Notes: a model not told the origin generated them from the sequence alone. DNA of 64,000 nt from Tenacibaculum tangerinum (GCF_029853675.1 NZ_CP122539.1:2313001-2377000); one strand, 5' to 3'; positions 1 through 8,260 are shown, counted from the first letter of the stretch. Made by a program: numbers and translations.

Positions 1-140
1 TCACGATTCATACTTACTACATAAGCACTGGTTAAGCCTGCAAAAAACATTACCATACTAATCATAGAAACCCATAACATGGGTTTTGCCGACTTGCGTT
101 TTGCTACTTGTAATTCTCTTTGTATTGATTGTTCACTCAT
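1..140 (-). CDS. Cytochrome c oxidase subunit III, N-terminal fragment (partial)
   Basis: Reading leftwards from an ATG at 138-140, the first 46 codons give MSEQSIQRELQVAKRKSAKP followed by a hydrophobic stretch with VSMISMVMFFAGLTSAYVV, which is the first membrane helix of a heme-copper oxidase subunit III in Bacteroidota. The rest of the gene lies beyond the window edge. Its ATG overlaps the TAA stop of the upstream heme o synthase gene by one base (TAATG), so the two are translationally coupled and in one operon. The family assignment rests on the short N-terminus plus the cyoE neighbour, and is therefore likely but not proven. Confidence 0.7.
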   Translation of the reverse strand, partial: MSEQSIQRELQVAKRKSAKPMLWVSMISMVMFFAGLTSAYVVSMNR

Positions 141-1090
141 TAGTGTAAAAATTTATCTACCACATATAGTATGGGTACAATTGTAATATAAAAAACACTC
201 ATTAGCATTAATTTACGAGCATCGGTATTTTTTTCTGTTTTATATAGTTGTATGGCATAATACAACATAAGCATCCCTAGTAAAAAGATAATCACTGCTG
301 TTAAGGGATAGATGTATAAATCTCCTGTTACTTTAAGTACTGGTGCAATCGACATTAATATCATAATACAGGTATAAAAGATAATTTGCACCACCGCTCC
401 TTTATCTTTTTTATCCATCGGAAGCATGTGCAGTCCTGCTTTGTTGTATTCTTCAAACTGTAACCACCCGATAGCCCAAAAGTGTGGGAATTGCCAAAAA
501 AACTGAATCATGAATAAAAACCCTGCTTCTATCCCAAATTTTCCCGTTGCTGCGACCCATCCTAACATAAAAGGAATGGCTCCTGGAATGGCTCCTACAA
601 AAACGGCTAGTGGTGTTACTGCTTTTAACGGCGTGTAAGCACTCGTGTATAAAAAAATTGAAATCGCTCCAAATAAGGCACACTTCGGATTGATTACATA
701 TAAAATAGCAATACCTGCAATCGTAAAAATAGTGGCAATTATTAAAGCGGTTGTAGTAGACATTCTTCCTGATGGCAACGGTCGGTTTTTGGTTCGTTGC
801 ATAACGGCATCAATATCTTTTTCTATCACTTGATTGAATGCATTGGAAGCTCCAACCATTAAATAGCCTCCTAAGGCTAACAGCAATACGGTTGTATAGT
901 CTATCGTTTCTGCTCCTAATAAATACCCTGTAATAGAAGTAAAAACTACACTAATTGACAACCCTACTTTAGTAAGTTGTTTAAAGTCTTTATAGATTGA
1001 TTTTACGGAAGATTCAGTATGTACCGACGAAACAGAATTCACTTCTTTATTTAAAAATTTTTGCAAAGATATTTTATTCTTATTGAACAA
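140..1090 (-). CDS. cyoE: Protoheme IX farnesyltransferase (heme o synthase)
   Basis: A UbiA-family integral membrane prenyltransferase of 316 residues that attaches a farnesyl group to heme b, making heme o for the terminal oxidase. The diagnostic first Asp-rich motif NAFNQVIEKDIDAVMQRTKNR (around residues 84-104) and a later motif with DKKDKGA are visible, with about eight or nine hydrophobic helices. Length is normal for the family. No ATG precedes the first conserved helix in frame, so the start is taken as TTG at 1088-1090; this is an unusual start and the true N-terminus could be a few codons different. It sits directly before cytochrome oxidase subunit III (one-base overlap), which fits supply of heme to that oxidase. 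Confidence 0.9.
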   Translation of the reverse strand: MFNKNKISLQKFLNKEVNSVSSVHTESSVKSIYKDFKQLTKVGLSISVVFTSITGYLLGAETIDYTTVLLLALGGYLMVGASNAFNQVIEKDIDAVMQRTKNRPLPSGRMSTTTALIIATIFTIAGIAILYVINPKCALFGAISIFLYTSAYTPLKAVTPLAVFVGAIPGAIPFMLGWVAATGKFGIEAGFLFMIQFFWQFPHFWAIGWLQFEEYNKAGLHMLPMDKKDKGAVVQIIFYTCIMILMSIAPVLKVTGDLYIYPLTAVIIFLLGMLMLYYAIQLYKTEKNTDARKLMLMSVFYITIVPILYVVDKFLH

Positions 1091-1137
1091 CCATATATTT
1101 TTAGTGGAATTGAGAGCGAAAAAAGTTAAAAACCGCT

Positions 1138-1166
1138 TTGTAATTCAAAAAATGATGTTATATTTG
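1138..1166 (+). promoter_or_regulatory. Bacteroidota-type promoter of the tRNA cluster
   Basis: TTG at 1138-1140 and TATATTTG at 1159-1166 are separated by 18 bases. This matches the known Bacteroidetes/Flavobacterium promoter consensus (TTG about 19 bases before TAnnTTTG). It lies 49 bases upstream of the first tRNA, on the right strand, so it is the probable start of the tRNA transcript. Confidence 0.7.
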
Positions 1167-1214
1167 CACCCGCATTCGCAGTAATGTGCGTTCATTAACA
1201 TAGAAAATGACTAC

Positions 1215-1289
1215 GCGAAAGTAGCTCAGGGGTAGAGCATCACCTTGCCAAGGTGAGGGTCGCGGGTTCAAATCCCGTCTTTCGCTCCA
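1215..1289 (+). tRNA. tRNA-Gly (GCC)
   Basis: Acceptor arm GCGAAAG (1215-1221) pairs with CTTTCGC (1279-1285), followed by the discriminator T and an encoded CCA. The anticodon stem TCACC/GGTGA holds the loop TTGCCAA, giving anticodon GCC. The T arm contains GGGTTCAAATCCC. All arms of a standard cloverleaf are present. Confidence 0.95.
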
Positions 1290-1309
1290 ACCTTTTTTTA
1301 AAAGAGTAT

Positions 1310-1398
1310 GCTGAAGTGGTGGAATTGGTAGACACGTTGGACTTAAAATCCAATGAGCCGTAATGCTCGTGCGGGTTCAAGTCCCGCCTTCAGTACCA
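1310..1398 (+). tRNA. tRNA-Leu (TAA), copy 1
   Basis: Class II tRNA. Acceptor GCTGAAG pairs with CTTCAGT (first pair G-T), then discriminator A and an encoded CCA. The anticodon stem TTGGA/TCCAA holds loop CTTAAAA, anticodon TAA. The long variable arm GAGCCGTAATGCTC forms its own stem. It is almost identical to the next tRNA. Confidence 0.95.
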
Positions 1399-1400
1399 AG

Positions 1401-1434
1401 AAACCTCACTTGTATGAGTGAGGTTTCATTTTAA
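1401..1434 (+). terminator. Hairpin after tRNA-Leu copy 1
   Basis: AAACCTCACT (1401-1410) pairs with AGTGAGGTTT (1417-1426) around a six-base loop, followed by a short T-rich stretch. Because another tRNA follows 25 bases later, it may be a processing or partial termination signal rather than a full stop. Confidence 0.55.
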
Positions 1435-1458
1435 CAATAGTCATTTAAAAAAGCATAC

Positions 1459-1544
1459 GCTGAAGTGGTGGAATTGGTAGACACGTTGGACTTAAAATCC
1501 AATGGGCCGTAATGCCCGTGCGGGTTCAAGTCCCGCCTTCAGTA
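1459..1544 (+). tRNA. tRNA-Leu (TAA), copy 2
   Basis: Same sequence as the upstream tRNA-Leu apart from the variable arm, which reads GGGCCGTAATGCCC in place of GAGCCGTAATGCTC: a compensated change that keeps the stem paired. The anticodon is again TAA. After the discriminator A at 1544 the DNA reads CAA, so CCA is not encoded and must be added enzymatically. Confidence 0.95.
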
Positions 1545-1547
1545 CAA

Positions 1548-1579
1548 AGCCTTAGCATTTTTTGTTAAGGTTTTTTTTT
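1548..1579 (+). terminator. Terminator of the tRNA cluster
   Basis: CCTTA (1550-1554) can pair with TAAGG (1566-1570), followed by a run of nine T residues. The stem is short but the U-run is strong and no further gene follows on this strand. Confidence 0.6.
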
Positions 1580-1645
1580 GTTTTAAACTTTTCTTAAACA
1601 TTATAGTGTAGAGACCGGATCATGGATCATTCCTAAAAGTTGTGT

Positions 1646-2999
1646 TTATGCGAAAATTTGTATTAATCTGTAAAGAAAGAACTCTACATTTCTGAAGCCT
1701 CTAAATTGTGCTCTAAAGGCTTTTATTTTGGCATTAAAAGATCCTGCAAATGCGTTTGTATTTCTATTGTCAAAATAATTCAGTATAGATTGATAATTTA
1801 GAGATATCGAGTTTGCTACAATATTAAAAGCTTAAAATCCAGATTCTTCTACTTCCTTAAACCAATGGGCTAATTTTGTATATGCTATTTCTTTAGAGAT
1901 AGTTTTGTTGTTAAAAAGATTCCTAAGTTTTTGACATATTCCATATGCTTTTTTAATATCTGGATAATTCTCAAATAATATTTTGGCTCTTTGTTTCTGA
2001 TTTTGAGTCCAGTCTGCTTTGGATTTGTATAATAGATAACGACTTCTAGCTAATAATTACTTTAAAGTATCTCCATTAGTAAAAGTTTCATTGGTATATA
2101 CTTTGTTCTTGTTTTTAGCCTCTCTTATATCGTTATTTTCTTTATCTATAGCTTCCCAACGATGTTTTATACGAATATCTTGTAAAGCGTCTAAGGCTAA
2201 TTTTTGTACATGAAACCTATCGGTAACTTGAGTTGCTTTAGGAAAGCATTTTTTAACAATTAGCTTGATTGTATTAGCCATATCTAAGGTGATTTCTTTT
2301 ACCTTATTTCGTTTAGAACTAGGAATTTTAAATAGCTTGTCGATAACTTGTTCAGTTTTAGTTCCAGCAATGATAGCGACAATACTCCCTGCTTCACCTT
2401 TTGCTTTCTTATTAGTACCAATGGTATATAACTCTCCTTTCGATAAAGCGAATTCATCAATGGAAAGTTGCTTTCCTATATTTTCAGAAAACAGTAACCA
2501 ATCTTTAGCTTGTGATTTTTCTTTCCATTTTTTAAAATCACTTAAATAATCTTTAAACTGTCGTTGTAGCTTTTTGCCATTGAGTCCATAAAAGCTAGCT
2601 ATGGTATGATAACCATTGGCTTTAGTACTGATTAATTGCTTTTAAAAAAGCAGCAAACTCAATAGTCATACGAGTTCCATGTGCTACTAGATTCCAATCT
2701 CTATAAATCACTTTTTGAGTGGTTTTATTAAGCCATCTTCTTCGTTTGATATGAAGTAATACTGTTTTGCCTCTCAATGGAAAATCCTCCACTATAATTT
2801 CTTTATAAAAACCATGAGAAATAACCATATCCTTAGAAAATTCTTCAGGAATACCTTTTTTCTCTTCAAAATACAAATGAAGACTATCATTAATGGTTTG
2901 GTGCTTTATAATATCAAAGTGTGTAATTAGTATTTCTGGTAATAAACCTTTCAGTAGGTCGATGTAGGGATCTAAATTATTTTTTGCAAAAATCAACAT
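1646..2999 (-). pseudogene. Decayed ISAon1/ISL3-type transposase element (copy 1)
   Basis: The 5' part (2622-2999, 125 residues) is an open frame matching the N-terminal-region protein of ISAon1-type elements (ends AAFLKAINQY). The following frame, from about 2617, reads GYHTIASFYGLNGKKLQRQF, then DEFALSKGELYTIG and LDMANTIKLIVKKCFPKATQ, the DDE core of ISL3-type transposases, and ends near 1646 in RNVEFFLYRLIQIFA. The second frame carries two in-frame stops, TAA at 2057-2059 and TAA at 1832-1834, so no full transposase can be made. The change of frame between the two parts may be natural for this family (two genes or programmed frameshift). The stops are base changes, not homopolymer losses, so this is real decay. 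Family naming is from memory of sequence features. Confidence 0.75.
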
Positions 3000-3240
3000 T
3001 AAATATCAATTCGCCCACAACTTTTGAGATTGACCCATTTTTAGCTTTTCTAAGCTTTGAACTAAGTAGTATAGCCTTAATACCTTTTTCTTTATAAGCT
3101 TTTAACCATAGCTCAATACTCCGAACACTATAGCCTAGATGACTTGCTAAATCCGATTATTTTTTGAAAATTCCTTCTTTTATATGAATTAGCGATTGTA
3201 ATCGTAAAACATTTTTAGGATTTGATTCTTTTCGAATCAT
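3000..3240 (-). pseudogene. Fragment of an IS630-like helix-turn-helix transposase N-terminus
   Basis: From ATG at 3238-3240 the frame reads MIRKESNPKNVLRLQSLIHI, then a stop, then SDLASHLGYSVRSIELWLKA and YKEKGIKAILLSS. The SDLASHLGYSVRSIELWLKAYKEKG pattern is a homeodomain-like HTH typical of IS630-family transposase N-termini. It has one internal stop near 3164 and is cut where it meets the 5' end of the preceding element at about 3000. No catalytic domain remains. It may instead derive from another HTH protein. Confidence 0.5.
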
Positions 3241-3253
3241 TGAGCGAAGTCTC

Positions 3254-3358
3254 GGGTCAACGACAATTTATGAGGATTGACTATTTTAGGAGTTTAAATA
3301 AGTTCAATACATATAGAATTATTAGAATCTGTCCTCCCCCAAGATTTGCTAGTTTATT
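3254..3358 (+). repeat. Left arm of a 105-bp inverted repeat
   Basis: The sequence from CGGGTCAACGACAA to CCCCAAGATTTGCTAGTTTA reappears in reverse complement at 5277-5381 with only a few mismatches (for example CAACGAC versus CAATGAC, TGAGGATTG versus TGGGGATTG). The arm covers the upstream region and the first codons of the second ISAon1-type relic, so the pair represents two copies of the same element end in opposite orientation. Confidence 0.8.
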
Positions 3359-3836
3359 TTGATATTATATCCTTTGAAAAATTAGAAGATATTTCAGTTA
3401 AAAGGGATGCTTTTTACATCTACTTAGAAGAGAAGAATATTCTACCCCAAGTTTACTCAAAGCTTGATTATGAATCTAAAGGATTTGTTAGCAGTAAACA
3501 AATTTAAGACTTTCCTGTATGCGGTAAAGCAGTTTATCTTCATATAAAGACAAGACTTTGGCGAGATAAGAAGACTAAAAAGATAGAAGTTAAAAATGAC
3601 TATTCATTCATTGCAGAAAGCTGTAAATTAACGGCAGAACTTTCTGCTTTTTTTAAAAGCTACAGGTAGAGACCCGATAAGATAAGATAAGTAATATAGC
3701 AAGTTATTATGGTATTTATCCCCGGACTTTACAACGGCATTACAAGAAACAAGTAAGCGGATTTGATAGTTGGAAACAAAAGCCACATTGTGAAGATTAT
3801 CTTATGTATCCACAATGGACTACTAAATTTGGTACA
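3301..3836 (+). pseudogene. Decayed ISAon1-type element (copy 2), truncated by IS3
   Basis: On the plus strand the frame reads IELLESVLPQDLLVYFDIIS, YIYLEEKNILPQVYSK, then a TAA stop at about 3508, then DFPVCGKAVYLHIKTRLWRD and LTAELSAFFKSYR. This aligns along its length with the N-terminal-region protein of copy 1 at 2622-2999. From about 3690 a second frame, SNIASYYGIYPRTLQRHYKK, matches the start of the copy 1 transposase, and stops abruptly at about 3836 where the IS3-type sequence begins. There is no usable ATG. The two copies are diverged, so they are different family members rather than a recent duplication. Confidence 0.75.
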
Positions 3837-4710
3837 ATTTTTCTAAGCCACTTGTTTATATTTATATTCTGTTAATTTTCTTTCCATTTCCAAAGGAGTC
3901 ATATATCCTAAAGCTGAATGTATTCTTTCTGTATTATACCACAATATATATCTTTCGATACACTGATAAAGATGTAGATGGTTTTCAAATTGATATTGAT
4001 TTAGGTATTCATATTTAATAGTTTTAAAAAAGGATTCTGCTAATGCATTATACCAACAATTACCTTTTCTACTCATACTTTGTATTACTTTTGTATTGAT
4101 ATTTAATAGTCGAACTATTTTATTAGAGGTGTATTGGACTCCTTTATCGGAATTAAAAATAAGATTGTTTTCAATAGCACGTGTATTTCGAGCTTTAATC
4201 CAAGTTGGATACACGGTGTTTTCTGTGGTCATATCTTCACTCAAAGTCCAACCCACTACTTTATGATCTGCTAAATCGATAATGGTTGTTAAGTAGTTCT
4301 AACGTTGACCTAATGGGATATAAGTAATGTCAAATACCCATTTTGGACCTATTTGAGTACTTGTAAAATCTCTATTAAGTATATTTTTAGCTACTGGATT
4401 ATCGTGTTTTGATTGGATAGTTATAACAAATTTCCGCTTTAAAATACTTTTTAATCCCATTTGCCGCATTAATCTACCAATGTAGGAAATACGATAAACC
4501 AAGCCTTCTGATTGTAATTTCTTTTGAACTCGGGTGCTACTATAAGCACAACGACTTTGTTGAAAAAGATATTGAATTCGCTCTTTTAAATACACCAATT
4601 TCTCATTGAGATTCTCTTTATTAGAAAACCAATTATAATAAGAATTCCTGCTTACTTTCACACATTTACACATCTTCTCAACCGAATATAATGCCTTATT
4701 TACTAAAATA
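3836..4710 (-). mobile_element. Truncated IS3-family element
   Basis: A partial IS3-type element holding only the orfB transposase. The 3' border lies just beyond the orfB stop, near a GGTACA sequence at about 3831-3836 that resembles IS3-type tips. The 5' side is lost: the frame upstream of the orfB start codon runs back to about 4710 and then meets the IS200-type element, and no orfA is present on the other side of that element. It therefore cannot move on its own. Confidence 0.7.
3843..4673 (-). pseudogene. IS3-family OrfB transposase with one nonsense codon
   Basis: The frame from ATG at 4671-4673 to 3843 encodes a typical IS3 OrfB of about 276 codons: HTH_21-like region (CAYSSTRVQKKLQSEGL), then the rve DDE integrase core with WVFDITYIP (first Asp), LIFNSDKGVQYTS (second Asp) and SRKGNCWYNALAESFFKTIK (Glu), and the tail YILWYNTERIHSALGYMTP. 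A single TAG at about 4299-4301 interrupts it after ITYIPLGQR; the usual residue here is Trp, so TGG to TAG is the likely change. The upstream orfA is missing. Confidence 0.85.
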
Positions 4711-4711
4711 A

Positions 4712-5270
4712 ACCACTATGGACTAAAGTGCCATAGGTTTCTTCCCGACTAAAGTCGGTTGTACGCAATCACTCTAATATGAAATTGTCATTATCATTTG
4801 TAGATTTTCGATGATACTCCAAATATTCATTTACCATTTTATCGGTGATATTACCTGTACTCCAACATCCAAAACCTATTGCCCAAAAATGCCTGCCCCA
4901 ATAACGCTTCCTCAATTCTGGAAATTTTTCATGAAGCTTTCGTGAACTACGACCCTTTAACTTTTTTACTATAGTGCTGATGTTTTGGGAAGGGCAATAC
5001 TCTATGTGCATATGAACATGGTCTTTGCTAACAACACCTTTCAATATATTAATCCCTTCTGCATCGCAAATCTGTATCAGAATTTTTCGACAATCCTTCT
5101 GAATATCTCCTTGTAAAACTGAATAACGGTATTTCGTGCTCCAAACTATGTGCACGGTTAAACGAGAAACCGTGTGTCCATTTACCCTTTGTTCTGACAT
5201 AAAAACAAAGGTAAGTATTTTTAGAAGCTAAAGCGAAATCCACTAAAGTGCATAGTTTTAACTATTTTTG
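4712..5270 (-). mobile_element. IS200/IS605-family insertion sequence
   Basis: An element of roughly 560 bp around a single tnpA gene. Downstream of tnpA a perfect hairpin CCGACTAAAGTCGG (about 4747-4760) resembles the subterminal recognition hairpin of IS200-type elements. Related ACTAAAGTG(C)CATAG sequences occur near both ends (about 4714 and 5242). Exact ends are not resolved, since this family makes no target duplication and has no terminal inverted repeats. Confidence 0.75.
4769..5200 (-). CDS. tnpA: IS200/IS605-family transposase TnpA
   Basis: A 143-residue Y1 HUH single-strand transposase. The HUH motif is seen in KDHVHMHIEYCPS and the likely nucleophilic Tyr lies in MVNEYLEYHRK near the C-terminus. 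Length and both motifs match functional family members, and there are no internal stops, so it could be active. It is the only apparently intact transposase in this 4-kb graveyard. It lies on the minus strand and separates the truncated IS3 from the right arm of the inverted repeat. Confidence 0.92.
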   Translation of the reverse strand: MSEQRVNGHTVSRLTVHIVWSTKYRYSVLQGDIQKDCRKILIQICDAEGINILKGVVSKDHVHMHIEYCPSQNISTIVKKLKGRSSRKLHEKFPELRKRYWGRHFWAIGFGCWSTGNITDKMVNEYLEYHRKSTNDNDNFILE

Positions 5271-5276
5271 AGACCA

Positions 5277-5381
5277 ATAAACTATCAAATCTTGGGGGAG
5301 GACAGCTCCTAATAATTCTATATGTATTGAACTTATTTAAACTCCTAAAATAGTCAATCCCCATAAATTGTCATTGACCCG
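5277..5381 (-). repeat. Right arm of the 105-bp inverted repeat
   Basis: Reverse complement of 3254-3358. In the minus orientation it holds the start of another ISAon1-type N-terminal gene (IELLGAVLPQDLIVY), cut off by the IS200-type element at about 5277. The two arms enclose the IS3 and IS200 sequences. The outer end abuts the dispersed repeat at 5376. Confidence 0.8.
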
Positions 5382-5564
5382 ATAAAATATCAAATTGAAT
5401 TACCTAAAAATTAATAGCGTGTCATGTCGATAACGAGAAGTATAAGAGATGAGAGATATCAATACTACGAACATGAGATTCCTCTATTCGTTCGGAATGG
5501 CGCTTTTAAATGGGTTTTAGCAATGAAAATATTAAAATCAACGCTATGGCATCACGAACTCACA
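5376..5564 (+). repeat. Dispersed IS982-like miniature element, copy A
   Basis: About 190 bp that share order and sequence with 44340-44561 and with the reverse complement of 61413-61628. Shared blocks are AATATCAAATTGAATT, GTCATGTCGATA, GAGAAGTAT, TTCGTTCGGAATGGC/A, a TTTTAAATG block and the terminal (C)CGAACTCAC. The right end, CACGAACTCAC, matches the IS982 tip (TCCCGAACTCACGT) seen at 21320-21335. No coding capacity. It ends 17 bases before the stop of the cystathionine synthase/lyase gene and may act in its 3' end. Confidence 0.7.
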
Positions 5565-5580
5565 ATTATTTAGGTATGAA

Positions 5581-6738
5581 CTACTTTGAAAGAGCCTGCG
5601 CTAAATCGTCCAATAAATCTTCAATATCTTCTACGCCAACACTCAGTCGGATTAATGAGTCGGTAATTCCTATTTTTAAACGCTCTTTTTCTGGAATGGA
5701 TGCGTGAGTCATCGTTACAGGGTGGCTTACCAAACTTTCTACTCCACCTAGCGATTCAGCCAAGGTAAAAATGTTGGTGTTTTCTAAAAAAGTCAACGCC
5801 GCTTGTTTGCTTTCATCTTTCAATCGAAAAGAAACCATACCTCCAAAAGCATCCATTTGCTTTTTGGCGATTTCATGATTTGGATGACTCTCTAATCCTG
5901 GATAAAACACCTCTGCTACTTTTGGATGCTTTACTAAATATTCAGCAACTGCTTTTCCGTTTTCGCAATGTCGCTGCATACGTAAATGCAAGGTCTTTAC
6001 GCCACGAAGTGCTAAAAACGAATCCATAGGTCCTGCAATCGCACCCGCAGCAAACTGAATAAAATGTAATTGTTGTGCTAACTCCGCATTTTTGGTTATC
6101 AAAGCTCCCATTACCAAATCGGAATGCCCGCCTAAATATTTGGTTGCCGAATGCATTACAATATCAACTCCTAGATCTAACGGGCGTTGTAAATAGGGTG
6201 TCGCAAAGGTATTATCAACCGCCACCACAACATCAGGCTTAGCCTTTTTTACAGCTTTGGTGATTTCCTCTATATCTGCAATTTTCATGAGCGGATTGGT
6301 AGGTGTTTCTATCCAGATGAGTTTGGTGTTTTCAGAAACTGCATCAGTTACCTTCGCAACTTCATTCATATCAACATACTGAAATGTCAATCCGTATTTT
6401 TCAAACAATTGGGTAAATAGGCGATAGGTTCCTCCATAAATATCATCTCCTGCAATAATCTCGTCACCTGAGTTCAAGGTACGTAATACACAATCGATAG
6501 CTGATAAACCTGATGAAAAGGCAAATCCGTGTGTTCCATTTTCAAGAGCAGCAAACGCATTTTCTAATGCTGTACGTGTTGGATTCGCTGCACGTGAATA
6601 CGCATATCCTTTGTTAACACCTGGACTAGACTGTGCATAGGTGGAGGTTTGAAATATCGGAGGCATTACTGCGCCCGTAGCTTCTTCTGGTTGTTGCCCT
6701 CCGTGTATGGTTTTCGTGTTGAACTTCATCTGTTGCAT
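5581..6738 (-). CDS. Cystathionine gamma-synthase / gamma-lyase family PLP enzyme
   Basis: A fold-type I pyridoxal-phosphate enzyme of 385 residues, the standard length for the Cys/Met metabolism family. The PLP lysine is K200 in HSATKYLGGHSD; the Tyr/Arg phosphate-binding motif YAYSRAANPTR is near residues 46-55 and the SSGLSAI turn near 75-81. Members make cystathionine from an activated homoserine and cysteine (MetB) or cleave cystathionine (CGL); sequence alone does not separate these. Two ATG codons lie close together (MQQMKF); the first is given. No sulfur-pathway gene is adjacent. A DinB-like gene follows upstream on the same strand with a 41-base gap. Confidence 0.88.
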   Translation of the reverse strand: MQQMKFNTKTIHGGQQPEEATGAVMPPIFQTSTYAQSSPGVNKGYAYSRAANPTRTALENAFAALENGTHGFAFSSGLSAIDCVLRTLNSGDEIIAGDDIYGGTYRLFTQLFEKYGLTFQYVDMNEVAKVTDAVSENTKLIWIETPTNPLMKIADIEEITKAVKKAKPDVVVAVDNTFATPYLQRPLDLGVDIVMHSATKYLGGHSDLVMGALITKNAELAQQLHFIQFAAGAIAGPMDSFLALRGVKTLHLRMQRHCENGKAVAEYLVKHPKVAEVFYPGLESHPNHEIAKKQMDAFGGMVSFRLKDESKQAALTFLENTNIFTLAESLGGVESLVSHPVTMTHASIPEKERLKIGITDSLIRLSVGVEDIEDLLDDLAQALSK

Positions 6739-6779
6739 TTTGTTGTTGCTTTTTTTAAAACAACATTCATTTATGAGAC

Positions 6780-7235
6780 TTAAACCAATTTACACATGCT
6801 CATGATAATGCCTAAGTGCATTCCTTCGTGTAAATTGTTAAAGGCAATAGCACTTTCAATAGAGTCTAGTACAAAACCTGTACTGGTTTCGTATTTTTGA
6901 TATTCTTTAAAAATTCCTGCTTCAAAATCTTCCTCTAAAGTATCGGGTAATCCGATGAGTAATTCTTTTACTTCTTCAAATTCCTCTTCGGTAAATTTTT
7001 TAGTTGGAAAAGTTCCTTTTCTGTATCCTTCTACTAAGTCATCAGGTACTAAGCAATCCAATCCAGATAAGGCATAGTGTAATAGTTGTTGTGTAACCAC
7101 CAAGTGCGCAACATTCCAAGCAATATTATTATTGAATCCTTCTGGAATGACGTGCAATTGTTCGAGTGATAAGCCTTCTATTCTTTTTAAAACTAAGTCT
7201 CTTGATTTTTTTAAAACCTCAAACTGTGTATTCAT
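6780..7235 (-). CDS. DinB-family metal-binding protein
   Basis: A 151-residue four-helix protein of the DinB/YfiT superfamily. The three metal-binding histidines of the fold are plausible at NVAHLV (about residue 45) and at NNLHEGMHLG (about residues 135-139). Family members are thiol-dependent S-transferases or damage-inducible proteins of unknown substrate; nothing in the sequence fixes a substrate here. It lies upstream of the cystathionine enzyme on the same strand, 41 bases away, and could be co-transcribed with it. It is divergent from the ArsC-like gene. Confidence 0.82.
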   Translation of the reverse strand: MNTQFEVLKKSRDLVLKRIEGLSLEQLHVIPEGFNNNIAWNVAHLVVTQQLLHYALSGLDCLVPDDLVEGYRKGTFPTKKFTEEEFEEVKELLIGLPDTLEEDFEAGIFKEYQKYETSTGFVLDSIESAIAFNNLHEGMHLGIIMSMCKLV

Positions 7236-7298
7236 TTTTCTACTTATTTTAGCTACTTCAAAGATACCTATTTAACCAACACCATAAAATTTCCATCA

Positions 7299-7646
7299 AT
7301 GAAGAAAGTTTATTTTTTACAAACTTGTGATACCTGCCGTAGAATTTTAAAAGAGGTAAATCTTGACGGATTTGAAAAGCAAGAAATAAAAACCCATCCG
7401 ATTACCGTGGCGCAATTAGAGGAAATGCGTACATTAACAGATAGCTACGAAAGCTTATTCAACAAGCGTGCTAAGCTATATCGAGAAATGGATTTAAAGA
7501 ATCAAAATTTAACAGAAACTGATTACAAACACTATATTTTAGATGAATATACGTTTTTAAAACGCCCTGTTTTTATCGTTGGCGACCAAATTTTTATCGG
7601 AAACAGTAAAAAAGTAGTAGAAAATTTAAAGGCACTTATTAGTTAA
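7299..7646 (+). CDS. ArsC/Spx-family thioredoxin-fold protein
   Basis: 115 residues with the ArsC-like signature: CDTCRR at residues 10-15 (an early CxxC in the thioredoxin-fold position), followed by RAKLYREM and a conserved proline near FLKRPVFIV. The family includes glutaredoxin-dependent arsenate reductases and Spx regulators. The CxxC pair is more like Spx or redox-active YffB relatives than classical ArsC, whose single N-terminal Cys is followed by an Arg triad. No arsenic genes are adjacent, so arsenate reduction should not be assumed. It is a single-gene transcript ending at the hairpin 7656-7685. Confidence 0.82.
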   Translation: MKKVYFLQTCDTCRRILKEVNLDGFEKQEIKTHPITVAQLEEMRTLTDSYESLFNKRAKLYREMDLKNQNLTETDYKHYILDEYTFLKRPVFIVGDQIFIGNSKKVVENLKALIS

Positions 7647-7655
7647 ATAACAATA

Positions 7656-7685
7656 CAACTCCGACTGTAAAATATCGGAGTTTTT
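7656..7685 (+). terminator. Terminator after the ArsC-like gene
   Basis: AACTCCGA (7657-7664) pairs with TCGGAGTT (7675-7682) around a ten-base loop and is followed by a T run. It begins 11 bases after the stop codon. Confidence 0.8.
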
Positions 7686-7712
7686 GATACATTCTATTTT
7701 CTTTTCTTGTGT

Positions 7713-7736
7713 TTCCCTTCGACTACGCTCAGGGAA
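7713..7736. repeat. Short palindromic intergenic repeat
   Basis: The core CCTTCGACTACGCTCAGG is flanked by TTC and GAA so that TTCCCT pairs with AGGGAA. I recall similar CTTCGACTACGCTCAGG units as common intergenic palindromes in Flavobacteriia genomes; only one copy is present here. Confidence 0.45.
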
Positions 7737-7777
7737 CACGACTACGCTATAGCATATTCAATTAATAAAATAATTTG

Positions 7778-8260
7778 TTAATTGGCAGCAACATTGTTGT
7801 TTTTTGTAGATGCTTCTACAATTGCTGATAATTCATCCATGGTAAGGTTGGTTTTTATTCCTAACAATACCAACTCGTCACTGTTGTCGTGAACGTTGAC
7901 AATAATTTCTTTGATACGGTCTTTTGTTTGTCTAAAATATACCGTAACTCTTTCTTTACCATCCTTTACTTTTACTAAAGTTTTTAATTGATTTCTTCGT
8001 ACAAATTTTTTAAAGTCTTGTTCTACTGAAGTCGTATTGTTATTGAAGACCATGATTTTATAATTTTTAGATTTCTTCAAGAAAACCCCAAATTCATCAG
8101 TATCTTCATCTGAAATAAACATATTGGCAAAAAAACTAGGGATATTTAAAGAGACCTCTGCCTTATCTTTATTCGATTGATAAAATGTTTTAAAATTTTC
8201 ATTTTGAGCAAAAGAACTTAACACAAAAAATAAGCAAAAGATGGTTGTAATTCGTTTCAT
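7778..8260 (-). CDS. DUF4252 family secreted protein
   Basis: 160 residues beginning with a clear Sec signal peptide (MKRITTIFCLFFVLSSFAQ, cleavage after residue 18-19). The mature part, with NIPSFFANMF and later VYFRQTKDRIKEIIVNVHD, matches the pattern of the small DUF4252 proteins found in Bacteroidota. Function is unknown for the family. It is the only gene on its strand here, and is preceded by the IS982 relic region. Confidence 0.75.
   Translation of the reverse strand: MKRITTIFCLFFVLSSFAQNENFKTFYQSNKDKAEVSLNIPSFFANMFISDEDTDEFGVFLKKSKNYKIMVFNNNTTSVEQDFKKFVRRNQLKTLVKVKDGKERVTVYFRQTKDRIKEIIVNVHDNSDELVLLGIKTNLTMDELSAIVEASTKNNNVAAN

Noticed and set aside
7299..7646. Arsenate reductase as a firm function for the ArsC-like gene
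   Set aside because: The CxxC motif and lack of arsenic genes make a general redox or Spx-like role equally likely.
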